Shown: in pieces, positions 1-9,495 of the stretch
How positions within the stretch are numbered: the first letter of the stretch is position 1
How the letters are laid out: every line of letters begins with the position of its first letter
From: an archaeon
Lineage (GTDB): Archaea; Nanobdellota; Nanobdellia; Pacearchaeales; GW2011-AR1
Direction: 5' to 3'
DNA length: 36,652 bases
Assembly: GCA_009992175.1 (NCBI GenBank)
Contig: JAACWA010000013.1
Coordinates: 1 to 36,652, forward strand
Translations under genes and position numbers: made by a program
The notes under the pieces: generated by a model
The model's database searches: none
Seen by the model: the letters and a program-made list of their open reading frames with translations, nothing else
Told to the model about the DNA's origin: nothing

Positions 1-128
1 TAGTATCTAGGCCATTATTTTTTTAAGTGAGTAAAATAGAAATAGTTTTTGTCATTAACTCCATTTTGAAAAATGGAGATTTCTACCTAATTAAAAAAAA
101 CTATTTAAAGATTTTTATAAAAGAAGAT

Positions 129-2417
129 TTATTCCTTCCATTTCTTAAATTCTTCATTTAACCACTTTTGCCAACGAGGAAAAACCTTTTCACTTACTGG
201 TAAACCTACTTCTTTTATAACTTCATCAGAAATTTTATGAAACTGATGATTTGCTAACATATTAAATCCTGCCTCGAGAATTTCTTTTTTTCCTGTAGAT
301 TCTGAAATTTTAACTATTTCATTTTTTATTTTTGAACGAAGTAAAATATTATCATAAACTGCATCCCAATTTCCTGCCCACCCTTTTACTTTGGATGCAA
401 GGTCTTTAATTACATCACTTTCTCCATTAATTAAAGAATCACTTGCTTCAAGTTCATCTTTTTCAACACTATATTTCATCAAATCACTAAATCCTCTTTC
501 TCTAACCGGGTCTTCCTTCCAATGTTTTTTTACTTCAGAAATTTCAAGAAGTCTTCTCCAAGAATGAAGTCCATCAGCAGATTTTATAGGATTAGCGACG
601 GCAATAATGTCTGTTGCTTTAAATGAAGTTGCTGGAACACCTAAGTCATTTACAACTCTATCAAAAACACCATAAGGTGAAGCACCGTGAATTGTTCCGG
701 CTACAACATTTGCAAGAGCACCAACTCTCATTGCTTCATACAATGCCTTTGCTTCCGTAGAACGAACTTCCCCTACAATTAAAGCACTATCTCCCAATCT
801 CAAAGAAGTTCTTATTCCATCATCAGCTGAAACTTCAGCACCTGATTTTAAAAGAGCAGAACGAACTTTCATTCTAAGAATATTATAATTTAAATTTCTT
901 AAAGATTCTACTGGAAGCTCAAGAGAATCTTCAATAGTAATTATTCTGGAATTTGAATTTATTTCAAGCATTAAACTTCCAAGTAAAGAAGTTTTACCTG
1001 AACTTCTTGTTCCTGCAATTAAAAGAGTTCTTGCTCCATCAATTAAAAAACTTAAAAGTCCAGCCCCTAAAGGATTAAGCATTTTATTCTGGATAAAAAG
1101 GGGAAGTGTCCAAGGGTTTTCCCTGTGACGCCTAATTGAATAAGCAAGTCCATCTGGACTTAAAGGATTTTGAATAATTGCAATCCTCGCTCTTAATTTA
1201 TCAATTTCCAATTGAGTATCAAGAATAGGATTCGCTTCGTCAAGGGGTCTACCCGAAATCATTCTGAACTTTGCTGCCCATGAATCAGAATCTTCTCTAC
1301 TTGGTAAAATGTTTGTGCTACATTCATCATATTCATTATGTCTTACATAAACCGGAGTTTGAGAAATTGGAGCATTCAAGGATACATCTTGTAAATTTTC
1401 ATCATGAAGTAAAATTTCAATTAAACCAAAACCAATAGTATGACGAACAAGGATTGTTGCAAGTTTCATAAGAGATAAATAAGAAAGCTTTATTCCCTTT
1501 GATTGTGCAAGATCACGAATTAAATCTTTTGACACATTAAAAAAAACTTTTCTTGTTCTAGTAACATCAGTAAATTCCTCCGCTTTGGGTTGATGTTCAA
1601 TTAAAACACCTCGAGCTAAATTCATTAAATAATTTTCATCTTCTGTTAAAAGAGATTCGGGTGGAGAAAGGTGATAAAAAAGTTTAGATTCATTTTTTTT
1701 CCTTAGAATAGTAACATTACTAATATCAAAATCATCAACAGAAACTTCATATTGATCAACCATTTCTGAATCAAGAGGGAAATCACTTACAAGACGAGTA
1801 AATGTAAAATTTGGAATGATATCTGGTTGAAAAAGTTTTGTGTAAATTTCTCTATTTCCCTTACGATAATTTTCTAAATAAGGAATTGAATCTTGAATTA
1901 TTTTTGTTTTTTCAATAAGATTAAATATTTTTTCTAAAAAATGAATATAATTTCCTTGATCAATCTTAGATTCTCCGTTTAATCTCTGAAAGAAAATTTT
2001 TGCATCAATTAAAATTCTTTTTAACTCAAAATAAGAAGAGATTGGATCTTTTTTTAAAAGATATAAAAAAGAAAAAAGGTCATTATATCTTTTTGCAAAA
2101 AAAGATTCATTTAAACTAACCAGTTTTTCATGTGAAAGGATCTCTTCTTGTTTTAAAAAATAAACATAAAGACTAGCAATCTCCAAAAGATAACTTGTTT
2201 CTCTAAAGTCATAGTTATAATTTTTATCTTTGACAAAAATAATCCTTGAAACGTTAGGGTTTTCAATTAAGGCATCAACTGTTCTATCCATAACTTCAGG
2301 ATACATTGCAAGACTTGGAGGATAAACTGATCCCTGATAATTAAAATAAATTATATCTTCTCCTCCTTCCTTTTCTACTTTATAAGAATATAGTTTTGAT
2401 CCTTTTTCAAATTGCAT
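129..2417 (-). CDS. Type II/IV secretion system ATPase (FlaI/TadA/GspE-VirB11 superfamily); likely start at internal Met (MQFEKGSKLYSYKVEKEGG)
   Basis: Walker A 'IAGTRSSGKTSLLG', 'RIITIEDSLELP', 'LIVGEVRSTEAKALYEAMRVGALANVVAGTIHG', typical of secretion ATPases; the 22 residues before MQFEKG in the ORF track look like untranslated leader. Confidence 0.9.
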   Translation of the reverse strand: MQFEKGSKLYSYKVEKEGGEDIIYFNYQGSVYPPSLAMYPEVMDRTVDALIENPNVSRIIFVKDKNYNYDFRETSYLLEIASLYVYFLKQEEILSHEKLVSLNESFFAKRYNDLFSFLYLLKKDPISSYFELKRILIDAKIFFQRLNGESKIDQGNYIHFLEKIFNLIEKTKIIQDSIPYLENYRKGNREIYTKLFQPDIIPNFTFTRLVSDFPLDSEMVDQYEVSVDDFDISNVTILRKKNESKLFYHLSPPESLLTEDENYLMNLARGVLIEHQPKAEEFTDVTRTRKVFFNVSKDLIRDLAQSKGIKLSYLSLMKLATILVRHTIGFGLIEILLHDENLQDVSLNAPISQTPVYVRHNEYDECSTNILPSREDSDSWAAKFRMISGRPLDEANPILDTQLEIDKLRARIAIIQNPLSPDGLAYSIRRHRENPWTLPLFIQNKMLNPLGAGLLSFLIDGARTLLIAGTRSSGKTSLLGSLMLEINSNSRIITIEDSLELPVESLRNLNYNILRMKVRSALLKSGAEVSADDGIRTSLRLGDSALIVGEVRSTEAKALYEAMRVGALANVVAGTIHGASPYGVFDRVVNDLGVPATSFKATDIIAVANPIKSADGLHSWRRLLEISEVKKHWKEDPVRERGFSDLMKYSVEKDELEASDSLINGESDVIKDLASKVKGWAGNWDAVYDNILLRSKIKNEIVKISESTGKKEILEAGFNMLANHQFHKISDEVIKEVGLPVSEKVFPRWQKWLNEEFKKWKE

Positions 2418-2511
2418 TCTCTCGACCCCTTTTAAAAAAAAGAAAAAAGAGTTTATATTAATTTGTGAAATAACTAGAAACAAATTTAAAGGGGGAACCC
2501 TCTATTTAAAT

Positions 2512-2865
2512 ATGGTAGAAGAGGGGGTACAAAATGAAATGGGTTCTCAAGAAATAAATTTAATGGACCTTGAAGAGAGACAAAGAATAATCAAAGACAG
2601 GCTTATTTTGATTGGACAAAATTTAATTGATTTTAAAGAAAAAAATGAAGAGGAATTGTTAGAACTAAAAAAAGATTTTGAAATTCTTAAAAGAAGCTTA
2701 GAAAAAATAAAAGATTTTGTTGAAACCATTTCTTCAGAATTTCAAAAGTTTGCAAAAAAAGAAGACTTAGAAATTTTAAAAAAACAAGCAAAAATGTTTC
2801 AACCTTTAGAATTTGCAACAAAAGAAGACTTAGAAAAGTTAAAAAGTAAAAAAAACATTAAATAA
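2512..2865 (+). CDS. Small coiled-coil protein, divergent from the secretion ATPase
   Basis: Intact ORF, heptad-like Glu/Lys/Leu-rich sequence; 1 nt before the next coiled-coil ORF. Confidence 0.7.
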   Translation: MVEEGVQNEMGSQEINLMDLEERQRIIKDRLILIGQNLIDFKEKNEEELLELKKDFEILKRSLEKIKDFVETISSEFQKFAKKEDLEILKKQAKMFQPLEFATKEDLEKLKSKKNIK

Positions 2866-2866
2866 T

Positions 2867-3532
2867 ATGACTACACTAGAAAGAGTCTTAGAACTTAAAA
2901 AAAAGGGAACCCCTGATTCAGAAATTACAACGAGATTAAAAAATGAGGGAATTCCTCCAATGGAGATAAGTGACGCAATGAATCAATCAAAAATAAAAGA
3001 AGCAGTATCAGGGGAAATGGGTTCTTCTACACAAGGAATGGTTCCTTCAATAATGGGAGGGGCAAGTGCAGAAGAAAGTTCCCAAAAAGGAGAAGGAGCT
3101 TATATTCCCTCTCCAAGTCCAGAAGGAGGACAAGATTATTCAAATTATTCCTCCCAAGAAGAAGATGGATTTCAAGAAAATTATCCCGAAGAAGAATACT
3201 ATGAACAAAATCCTTCTCAAGAAGGATATTCTGGGGGAGGATACTCTATGAATTCTGAAACAATGATTGAAGTTGCTGAACAAGTTTTCTCAGAAAAAAT
3301 GAAAAAAATTGAAGCGGATTTAAGGGGACTTAAAGAGTTTAAAGTTTTAGCTTCACCCGAATTAAAAGACATTGAAGAAAGGTTAAAAAGAATGGAAAGA
3401 CAATTTGACAAAATGCAAATTGCAATTCTTGAACGAGTTGGAGAATTTGGAAAAAATATTGATTCTGTTAAAAAAGAACTTGAGATGGTTGAAAGTTCGT
3501 TTGAAAAAATGAATAAGGAAAAAAAGAAATAA
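2867..3532 (+). CDS. Coiled-coil protein with N-terminal helical domain and Pro/Gly/Ser/Glu-rich linker
   Basis: Intact ORF; 'ERVLELKKKGTPDSEITTRLKNEGIPPMEISDAMNQSKIK' then low-complexity acidic linker then coiled coil. Confidence 0.7.
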   Translation: MTTLERVLELKKKGTPDSEITTRLKNEGIPPMEISDAMNQSKIKEAVSGEMGSSTQGMVPSIMGGASAEESSQKGEGAYIPSPSPEGGQDYSNYSSQEEDGFQENYPEEEYYEQNPSQEGYSGGGYSMNSETMIEVAEQVFSEKMKKIEADLRGLKEFKVLASPELKDIEERLKRMERQFDKMQIAILERVGEFGKNIDSVKKELEMVESSFEKMNKEKKK

Positions 3533-3556
3533 AAATTATTTTTTAATTAAAAGAAT

Positions 3557-4159
3557 TTAATCTTCATCATCTGAAGAGTGTTTATCTGCAATTTTTAGAT
3601 ACTTATCTTTAAATTTTTCTTTTGCAGGACCTTTAGTAATAATAATGAAGAATACAATTAACATTATTCCAGTTAAAATTTCTGGAAGATAAGGTTGAAT
3701 TGACCACCAAAAAGGCCCATTAAATATGTTTCCGCTCCAAGGAAAAGCATCTGAAAAACTCTGTAAAACTATAACAATAAAACCTACAAAAGCAATTAAC
3801 CCCATTGCAAATTTAGTTCCTTTCTTCTTAAAATCTAAAAATAAACTCAAGAGAATGATTGCAACTAAAAGTATTGAAAGTAAAACTCCTAACCTCGGAA
3901 AGATTTCCGCAAAAAAGTAAGAAACAAATTGGAATTGTAAAGCCATTAATGCAACGGCTAAGGCAAGAACAAAATTAATTCCTTTGTTTTTTCCTAAGAA
4001 ACCTATTTTTTCAAGAATTGCAAAAACAATTGCAAAAATCATTAAGAAAGGTAAAACATAACTAAAAAAACCTAAAGTTTCAAGATTGTATAAAAAGTTA
4101 CCAATGGTTCCTCCAGAAGAAATTCCATAACTTGCTAAGAACATTATTCCTGATAACAT
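3557..4159 (-). CDS. Multi-pass membrane protein
   Basis: Several hydrophobic segments (SYVLPFLMIFAIVFAILEKIGF, FVLALAVALMALQF, LGVLLSILLVAIILLSLFL...). Confidence 0.75.
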   Translation of the reverse strand: MLSGIMFLASYGISSGGTIGNFLYNLETLGFFSYVLPFLMIFAIVFAILEKIGFLGKNKGINFVLALAVALMALQFQFVSYFFAEIFPRLGVLLSILLVAIILLSLFLDFKKKGTKFAMGLIAFVGFIVIVLQSFSDAFPWSGNIFNGPFWWSIQPYLPEILTGIMLIVFFIIITKGPAKEKFKDKYLKIADKHSSDDED

Positions 4160-4203
4160 TCCAAAGAAAGTAAAAGATTATTTATATAGATTTCTGTTAC
4201 AGA

Positions 4204-4728
4204 TTAATCTTCACCTTTAACTGCTTTACCTGCCCTAAGAATAGCAGTTAAAGCTGCAGCAACTAAAACAACAACTAAAAAGTTTGTCCAGAAACTTGCA
4301 CTTCCTGAAGAATTAAAAGCCCAATTAAAAACCTTTTCTAAAAAACTCCAAACTGAAGGAAAAGTTCCTGTTGCCCAAAAAATAGCAATAATTAATGCAA
4401 TAAAAGTTAGAACTCCTAATCCTTTCAAAACCTTACTGCCCTCTCCAAATCCAATTTTTCCATCGTTAATAAATCCCCAAAGCATAAAACCTACAAAGAT
4501 TACCACTATTCCAACAGTCATGAATAAAATTAAATTATTCACTACAATAACTGGAAAAATAACTGAAACAAAAATAAGTGAAATTATTAAAGAAACAAAC
4601 GCATTAATCTGTTTTTGGTCTGCTCCCAAAATTTTAGATTTTTCTAATAAAGCATAAACTATAAAGAACATTAACAAAAAGGGATAAAGGAAATCTGTAA
4701 AGAGTGATGCTTGTAAAATGTTTGACAT
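4204..4728 (-). CDS. Multi-pass membrane protein, distantly similar in layout to the 3557-4159 product
   Basis: Hydrophobic segments; shares the 'YPFLLMFFIVYALLEKSKILG' / 'LPFLMIFAIVFAILEKIGFLG' pattern with its neighbour. Confidence 0.75.
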   Translation of the reverse strand: MSNILQASLFTDFLYPFLLMFFIVYALLEKSKILGADQKQINAFVSLIISLIFVSVIFPVIVVNNLILFMTVGIVVIFVGFMLWGFINDGKIGFGEGSKVLKGLGVLTFIALIIAIFWATGTFPSVWSFLEKVFNWAFNSSGSASFWTNFLVVVLVAAALTAILRAGKAVKGED

Positions 4729-4736
4729 TTTTAGTT

Positions 4737-5012
4737 TTAGATTGAATCTACACTTTCATCAAGATCCATTTCTTGGCTTGGAAGTGCAGCTTTATTTATA
4801 ATGAAAACATCACTAACAGCCTTTACAAAATGATGAGGAATTACAACTCCACGAGCACCCCCTAAAAGAGAAGCTAAATGGGAACTAACCTTAATTCTCC
4901 AACCATCAATTTTATTTTCATATAAATTTGCTTCTTCGATTTCTCCAAAAAAGTCACCTGAATCTGTATACACTTTCTTTCCTAAAACATCAGTTATTTT
5001 TTTTACTCTCAT
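4737..5012 (-). CDS. PRC-barrel domain protein (likely start MRVKKITDVLGKKVYTDSG)
   Basis: 'ITDVLGKKVYTDSGDFFGEIEEANLYENKIDGWRIKV...GVVIPHHFVKAVSDVFII' is PRC-barrel-like. Confidence 0.75.
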   Translation of the reverse strand: MRVKKITDVLGKKVYTDSGDFFGEIEEANLYENKIDGWRIKVSSHLASLLGGARGVVIPHHFVKAVSDVFIINKAALPSQEMDLDESVDSI

Positions 5013-5114
5013 AAAGAAAAAATAGAGAGTTTTATTTAAATAGTTTTCCATACTCTAAATATATAGAAGGTTGAGTCTAATAACCTTTATAAAAAATAAA
5101 ACTCTCCAAAAGAC

Positions 5115-5741
5115 ATGTTAACAAAAAAAGAATTTTTTTCAGTAATCACAATTTCATTACTCTTAGGAATAATAATTTCTCTTCTTGAAAGTGTAAATCT
5201 ATTTTTAATCTCTTCACTAATAATTTTTTTAATAATTTTTATTAATATTTCTGCCAAAAAAGTAATCGCCTATTATTTAGATACAGATATAGAAGTAAAG
5301 ATTTGGGAAGTTAAACAATTTTGGTATAAAAAACATCTTCACTTTAAAAAAAATATTCAAGCAGGAATTTTTATCCCTTTGATTATTAAATTCTTTTCAG
5401 TTGGACTAATTAATTGGATGGCTTGTTTAACTTTTGAAGCCTCAGGAAAAACTTATAGAGCAGCAAGAAGACATGGAATTTATTCATTTTCCGAAGTTAC
5501 TGAAGAAGAGATGGGGGGGATTGCAGGAACAGGAATAATTGTAACTCTTATTTTTGCAGTAATTGGATATATAGTTGGACAAGAAACATTTGCAAAATTA
5601 AGTATAATGTATGCATTTTATAACATGTTCCCTATTTTTGATTTTGACGGATCAAAAATTTTCTTTGGAAATATTCCTTTTTGGTCTTTTCTAGCAATAA
5701 TTACTTCTCTAGGGGTTTTAGCAACTTTGTTTATTGTTTAA
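5115..5741 (+). CDS. Site-2-protease-like (M50 superfamily) membrane protein lacking the HExxH motif
   Basis: Multi-TM; C-terminal 'YNMFPIFDFDGSKIFFG' resembles the S2P NxxPxxxxDG motif; no HExxH present. Confidence 0.55.
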   Translation: MLTKKEFFSVITISLLLGIIISLLESVNLFLISSLIIFLIIFINISAKKVIAYYLDTDIEVKIWEVKQFWYKKHLHFKKNIQAGIFIPLIIKFFSVGLINWMACLTFEASGKTYRAARRHGIYSFSEVTEEEMGGIAGTGIIVTLIFAVIGYIVGQETFAKLSIMYAFYNMFPIFDFDGSKIFFGNIPFWSFLAIITSLGVLATLFIV

Positions 5742-5750
5742 ATTTATCCT

Positions 5751-6374
5751 TTAAACAATATATCTTCCTTTACAAGGAATTTTAAATTTTCTAGGTTTTT
5801 TATAAAAAACAAGCATTTCTTTATTTTTGGGAAAATCCTTAAATTTCCAATTTTTATTAAAGTCCTTATAAGACTCTAACAAATGAATTCCATTGTGAAT
5901 TCTAACTCTCTCTCCAACATATCTTCTTCCAGGGTCAAAAATTAAGAAGAATTTTTCTTTCTTGAAATGTCCATAAGGAACAACATAATGTCCATCATCA
6001 TTTTTGTAACTCCCCCCAGTTTTCCAAGGCCTATGTAAAACGACTACTCCCCCAGAATCTAAAATTTTTGAAACAGTTTCTCTGTCAGAATGGTTTGAAC
6101 TAAAAAGTCCCAAGTTATAATGTCTAGCTAAATTAATCCAATGAAGGGTGTCAATTCCATTTTCTTCAACATCATAATACTTGTCTAACCTTGAGGAAGT
6201 TTTATTTTGATTATAAAGTTTCATTAATTTTCTTGAAAATTGTTTTTCAGAAAAATTTAATCCTTTTAATTTTTTTAAAACAATTCTTCCCGCACTGTTC
6301 CCACAGTGGTCCTCTCTTTCCATCCCCTTTCTATAAAAAAGAGGTGACACCAGTGAATTATTTGTAAGGGGCAT
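5751..6374 (-). CDS. C39/papain-like cysteine peptidase-fold protein
   Basis: 'DHCGNSAGRIVLKKL' (candidate Cys) and 'DDGHYVVPYGHFKKEKFFLIFDPG' (candidate His/Asp) in C39-like order. Confidence 0.5.
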   Translation of the reverse strand: MPLTNNSLVSPLFYRKGMEREDHCGNSAGRIVLKKLKGLNFSEKQFSRKLMKLYNQNKTSSRLDKYYDVEENGIDTLHWINLARHYNLGLFSSNHSDRETVSKILDSGGVVVLHRPWKTGGSYKNDDGHYVVPYGHFKKEKFFLIFDPGRRYVGERVRIHNGIHLLESYKDFNKNWKFKDFPKNKEMLVFYKKPRKFKIPCKGRYIV

Positions 6375-6646
6375 TTTATTTTTAATTATTTAATTTTTTA
6401 TGGATAATTTCCTCCTATAAAAGAAATTTGTCGTCGGTTTATAAGCTTTTTTGCCCCCAAGGCAAAACCCCCATTTTTCCCCTTTTCCACAGGAAATCTG
6501 GCAAAAAAGAGGAAAAAGAAGCCCTAAAAACCCCAAATCTGATCCAAACCCTCTCTCTAGCTTTTTAAACTTTTTTGCCCCTTTTTTCGGTATGGGGACG
6601 TCTTCTCCCCCATCAAATTTATAATTCCCAACCCTTTTCTTGATCT

Positions 6647-8203
6647 ATGGATTTCCTAAAAAACCTCATTCCACGTGAATATCAAGAAAAAATTTCAGAA
6701 ACTTGCCTAAATAAAAATTGTTTAATTGTACTTCCAACTGGACTTGGAAAAACCCTAATTGCTTTAATGGTAACAATAGAAAGAATGAAAAAATTCCCTG
6801 GAAAAAAAGTTCTTTTTCTTGCTCCAACAAAACCTTTAGCTGAACAACACCTAATTTATTTCAAAAAAAATTTGCCTGAGCTTTTTGGGAGTCTTGAACT
6901 TTTTACTGGAGCAGTTTCGGCACCAAAAAGAAAAAAAATTTGGGATACAGGGGATATTATTTTTTCAACTCCCCAGTGTATTGCAAATGATCTCAAAAAA
7001 AAGCTTTATGATTTAACTGAAGTTTGCCTTTTAGTTGAAGATGAAGCTCACAGGTGTGTAAAAAATTATGATTATAATTTTGTTTCAAAAGTTTTTCAAA
7101 AAGAGTCTGAAAACCCAAGAATAATTGGAATGACTGCTTCTCCTGGAAGTGATTTTAATAAAATAAAAGAAATCTGTAAAAACCTTTCAATTGAAGAAGT
7201 TGAACTTAGAACAAGGGAGTCTCCTGATGTGAAAAAATATTTGCAAGAGCTTGAATTTGAAAAGAAAGTTGTAGAACTTGAAAAAGAATTTATTGAAATA
7301 AGAAATATTCTAAAAAGAATTTTTGATGAGTACACAGATGAACTAAAAATAAAAAACTTTCTTTTTGGACCAATAAACAAATTTTCACTTATCGAACTCC
7401 AAAGAAAAATTGGAGTCCAAATTAGTAGAAACCTCTCACATCCCTCAAGTTATTTTGCAATTTCACTCGTTTCTCAGGCAATAAAACTTTCTCATGCAAT
7501 TGATTTACTTGAAACTCAAACTCTTGAAAGCTTTCAAAAATATTTGAAAAAGCTCCTTGCTGAGGGTGAAGCAAGAAAATCTAAAGGAGTAACGAGACTA
7601 GTAAACAGAGACGATTTTAGACTAGCTTATAATAAAACTTCTTTCTTACTTGAAAAAGGGGAAGAACATCCAAAAGTAAAAGAGATAATTAGAGCAGTAA
7701 GGGATGAAAAAAATAAATCTCAAAATCCAAAAATTATAATTTTTACACAATTTAGAGAAACCGCAAATTTAATTTCAAAAAATATTAATAAAATTTCAGG
7801 AATAAAATCAAAAGTCTTTGTTGGACAAGCAAAAAAGGAAAGTGGGGGATTAAATCAAAAAGAACAAAAAGAAATAATTGATTCATTTTCTTCTGGAGAA
7901 ACTAATGTCCTTTGTGCAACTTGTATCGCAGAAGAAGGTCTTGACATTCCTGAAGTAGATTCAGTTATCCTTTATGAACCCGTTTCTTCAGCCATTCGTT
8001 CAATTCAAAGAAGAGGAAGAACTGCAAGACTCTCAAAAGGGAAATTAATCATGCTCTTAACCAAAGGAACCCGTGATGAATTTGCTTATTATGCGTCCCG
8101 TTCAAGAGAAAAAAAGATGGAAAAGTCAATTAAAAAAATAAAAGAAGAAATGAATTCAAAAAATTCTAAAGAAAAATCCAAAATCCAAAAAAGCCTATTT
8201 TAA
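6647..8203 (+). CDS. hef: Hef-type SF2 (DEAH) helicase, standalone helicase half
   Basis: 'VLPTGLGKTLIAL', 'LAPTKPLAEQH', 'VEDEAHRC', 'IGMTASPG', 'IIFTQFRETANLI', 'QRRGRTAR'. Confidence 0.9.
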   Translation: MDFLKNLIPREYQEKISETCLNKNCLIVLPTGLGKTLIALMVTIERMKKFPGKKVLFLAPTKPLAEQHLIYFKKNLPELFGSLELFTGAVSAPKRKKIWDTGDIIFSTPQCIANDLKKKLYDLTEVCLLVEDEAHRCVKNYDYNFVSKVFQKESENPRIIGMTASPGSDFNKIKEICKNLSIEEVELRTRESPDVKKYLQELEFEKKVVELEKEFIEIRNILKRIFDEYTDELKIKNFLFGPINKFSLIELQRKIGVQISRNLSHPSSYFAISLVSQAIKLSHAIDLLETQTLESFQKYLKKLLAEGEARKSKGVTRLVNRDDFRLAYNKTSFLLEKGEEHPKVKEIIRAVRDEKNKSQNPKIIIFTQFRETANLISKNINKISGIKSKVFVGQAKKESGGLNQKEQKEIIDSFSSGETNVLCATCIAEEGLDIPEVDSVILYEPVSSAIRSIQRRGRTARLSKGKLIMLLTKGTRDEFAYYASRSREKKMEKSIKKIKEEMNSKNSKEKSKIQKSLF

Positions 8204-8244
8204 ACTCCATAAATCTTTATTAAAGATTTTTTTTTAAATTAATT

Positions 8245-9486
8245 ATGACAAAAATAACCATTACAGGGGAAATTGGATCTGGAAAAACTACTATAGGAAA
8301 AGTTCTCGCAAAAAAAATAGATTGTAATTTTCTTTCTGTAGGAGGACTAAGAAGAGAAATTGCAAAAGAAAGGGGATTAACAATTCAAGAACTAAATAAA
8401 ATTGGTGAAACAGAAAATTGGACTGACAAAATTGTGGATAAAAAACAGATTGATCTTGGAAAAACCAAAAAAACTTTTATATTTGAGGGAAGACTTTCAT
8501 GGCATTTTATTCCAAACTCATTCAAAATTTTTCTTAAAGTAAATGAAGAAATTGGAGCAAAAAGAGTTTTATCCGAAAAGAGAGATTCTGAAGAAAAAAC
8601 AAATTTAATCAAAGAACAAATTAAAATAAATAAAAAAAGAAGTGAATCAGATAAATCAAGATATAAATCAATTTATGGAATTGAAAACTTTTTTGATAAA
8701 AAACATTTCGATTTAATAATAGACACCTCTTCCTTGACCCCCGAGGAAGTTGTAGAAATAATCTTAACTCAATTAAAAGATACAAAAAAATTTAAACAAA
8801 ATTCTTCTTCTTTTAATAACAAAATGTATGACATCTTTAGCAAAAAAGAACCAACTCCAATTCAAAAAAAAATAGGAGAAATTGTAGAAATAGATTTTAG
8901 AGAGAAAAATTCTCTTGTTCCATCTGAATTAATAAAAAAGGGGTTAACTATTGAATTCAAAAAGTTAGAAGTGGCAGATTATCTTGTGAAAGGGGTTGCT
9001 ATTGAAAGAAAAACTGCAAGGGACTTTTTTTCTTCCCTTTTTGACAAAAGACTTTTCTCACAACTAGAAAACTTGCAACAATATGAAAAAAGACTTTTGA
9101 TTATTGAAGGAAATTTATCAAAAGAAAATAGATTACATCCAAATGCACTAAAAGGCCTTCTTTTATCTATTGGTTTAGATTACCAAATACCCACAATTTT
9201 CACAAAAGATTGTGAAGAGACTGCAAATTATTTATTAATAATTGCAAAAAAAGAAAAAAAAGAATTGAGTATAAATCCAAAAAGAAAAAATCTCTCTTCA
9301 AAAGAAGAACTTCAGTTTATTTTGGAATCTTTTCCAAAAATTGGGCCTACAAAAGCCAAAAAGCTTCTTGGAAAATTTAAATCTCTAAAAAAAATATTCT
9401 CCTCAACAGAAAAACAATTAGAACAAATATTAGGAAAAAACTCAAAAGAATTTCTAGAAATTGTAACGAGAAAGTATTCTAATTGA
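8245..9486 (+). CDS. Fusion: archaeal cytidylate kinase-like domain (N) + XPF/ERCC4 nuclease and HhH (C)
   Basis: N: P-loop 'ITGEIGSGKTT', 'FIFEGRLSWH', 'KSRYKSIYGIENFFDKKHFDLIIDTSSLTPEEVVEIILTQL'; C: 'VEIDFREKNSLVPSELIKKG', 'LEVADYLVKGVAIERKTARDFFSSLFDKRLFSQ', HhH 'LESFPKIGPTKAKKLLGKFKSL'. Confidence 0.88.
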   Translation: MTKITITGEIGSGKTTIGKVLAKKIDCNFLSVGGLRREIAKERGLTIQELNKIGETENWTDKIVDKKQIDLGKTKKTFIFEGRLSWHFIPNSFKIFLKVNEEIGAKRVLSEKRDSEEKTNLIKEQIKINKKRSESDKSRYKSIYGIENFFDKKHFDLIIDTSSLTPEEVVEIILTQLKDTKKFKQNSSSFNNKMYDIFSKKEPTPIQKKIGEIVEIDFREKNSLVPSELIKKGLTIEFKKLEVADYLVKGVAIERKTARDFFSSLFDKRLFSQLENLQQYEKRLLIIEGNLSKENRLHPNALKGLLLSIGLDYQIPTIFTKDCEETANYLLIIAKKEKKELSINPKRKNLSSKEELQFILESFPKIGPTKAKKLLGKFKSLKKIFSSTEKQLEQILGKNSKEFLEIVTRKYSN

Positions 9487-9495
9487 AAATTCTTT

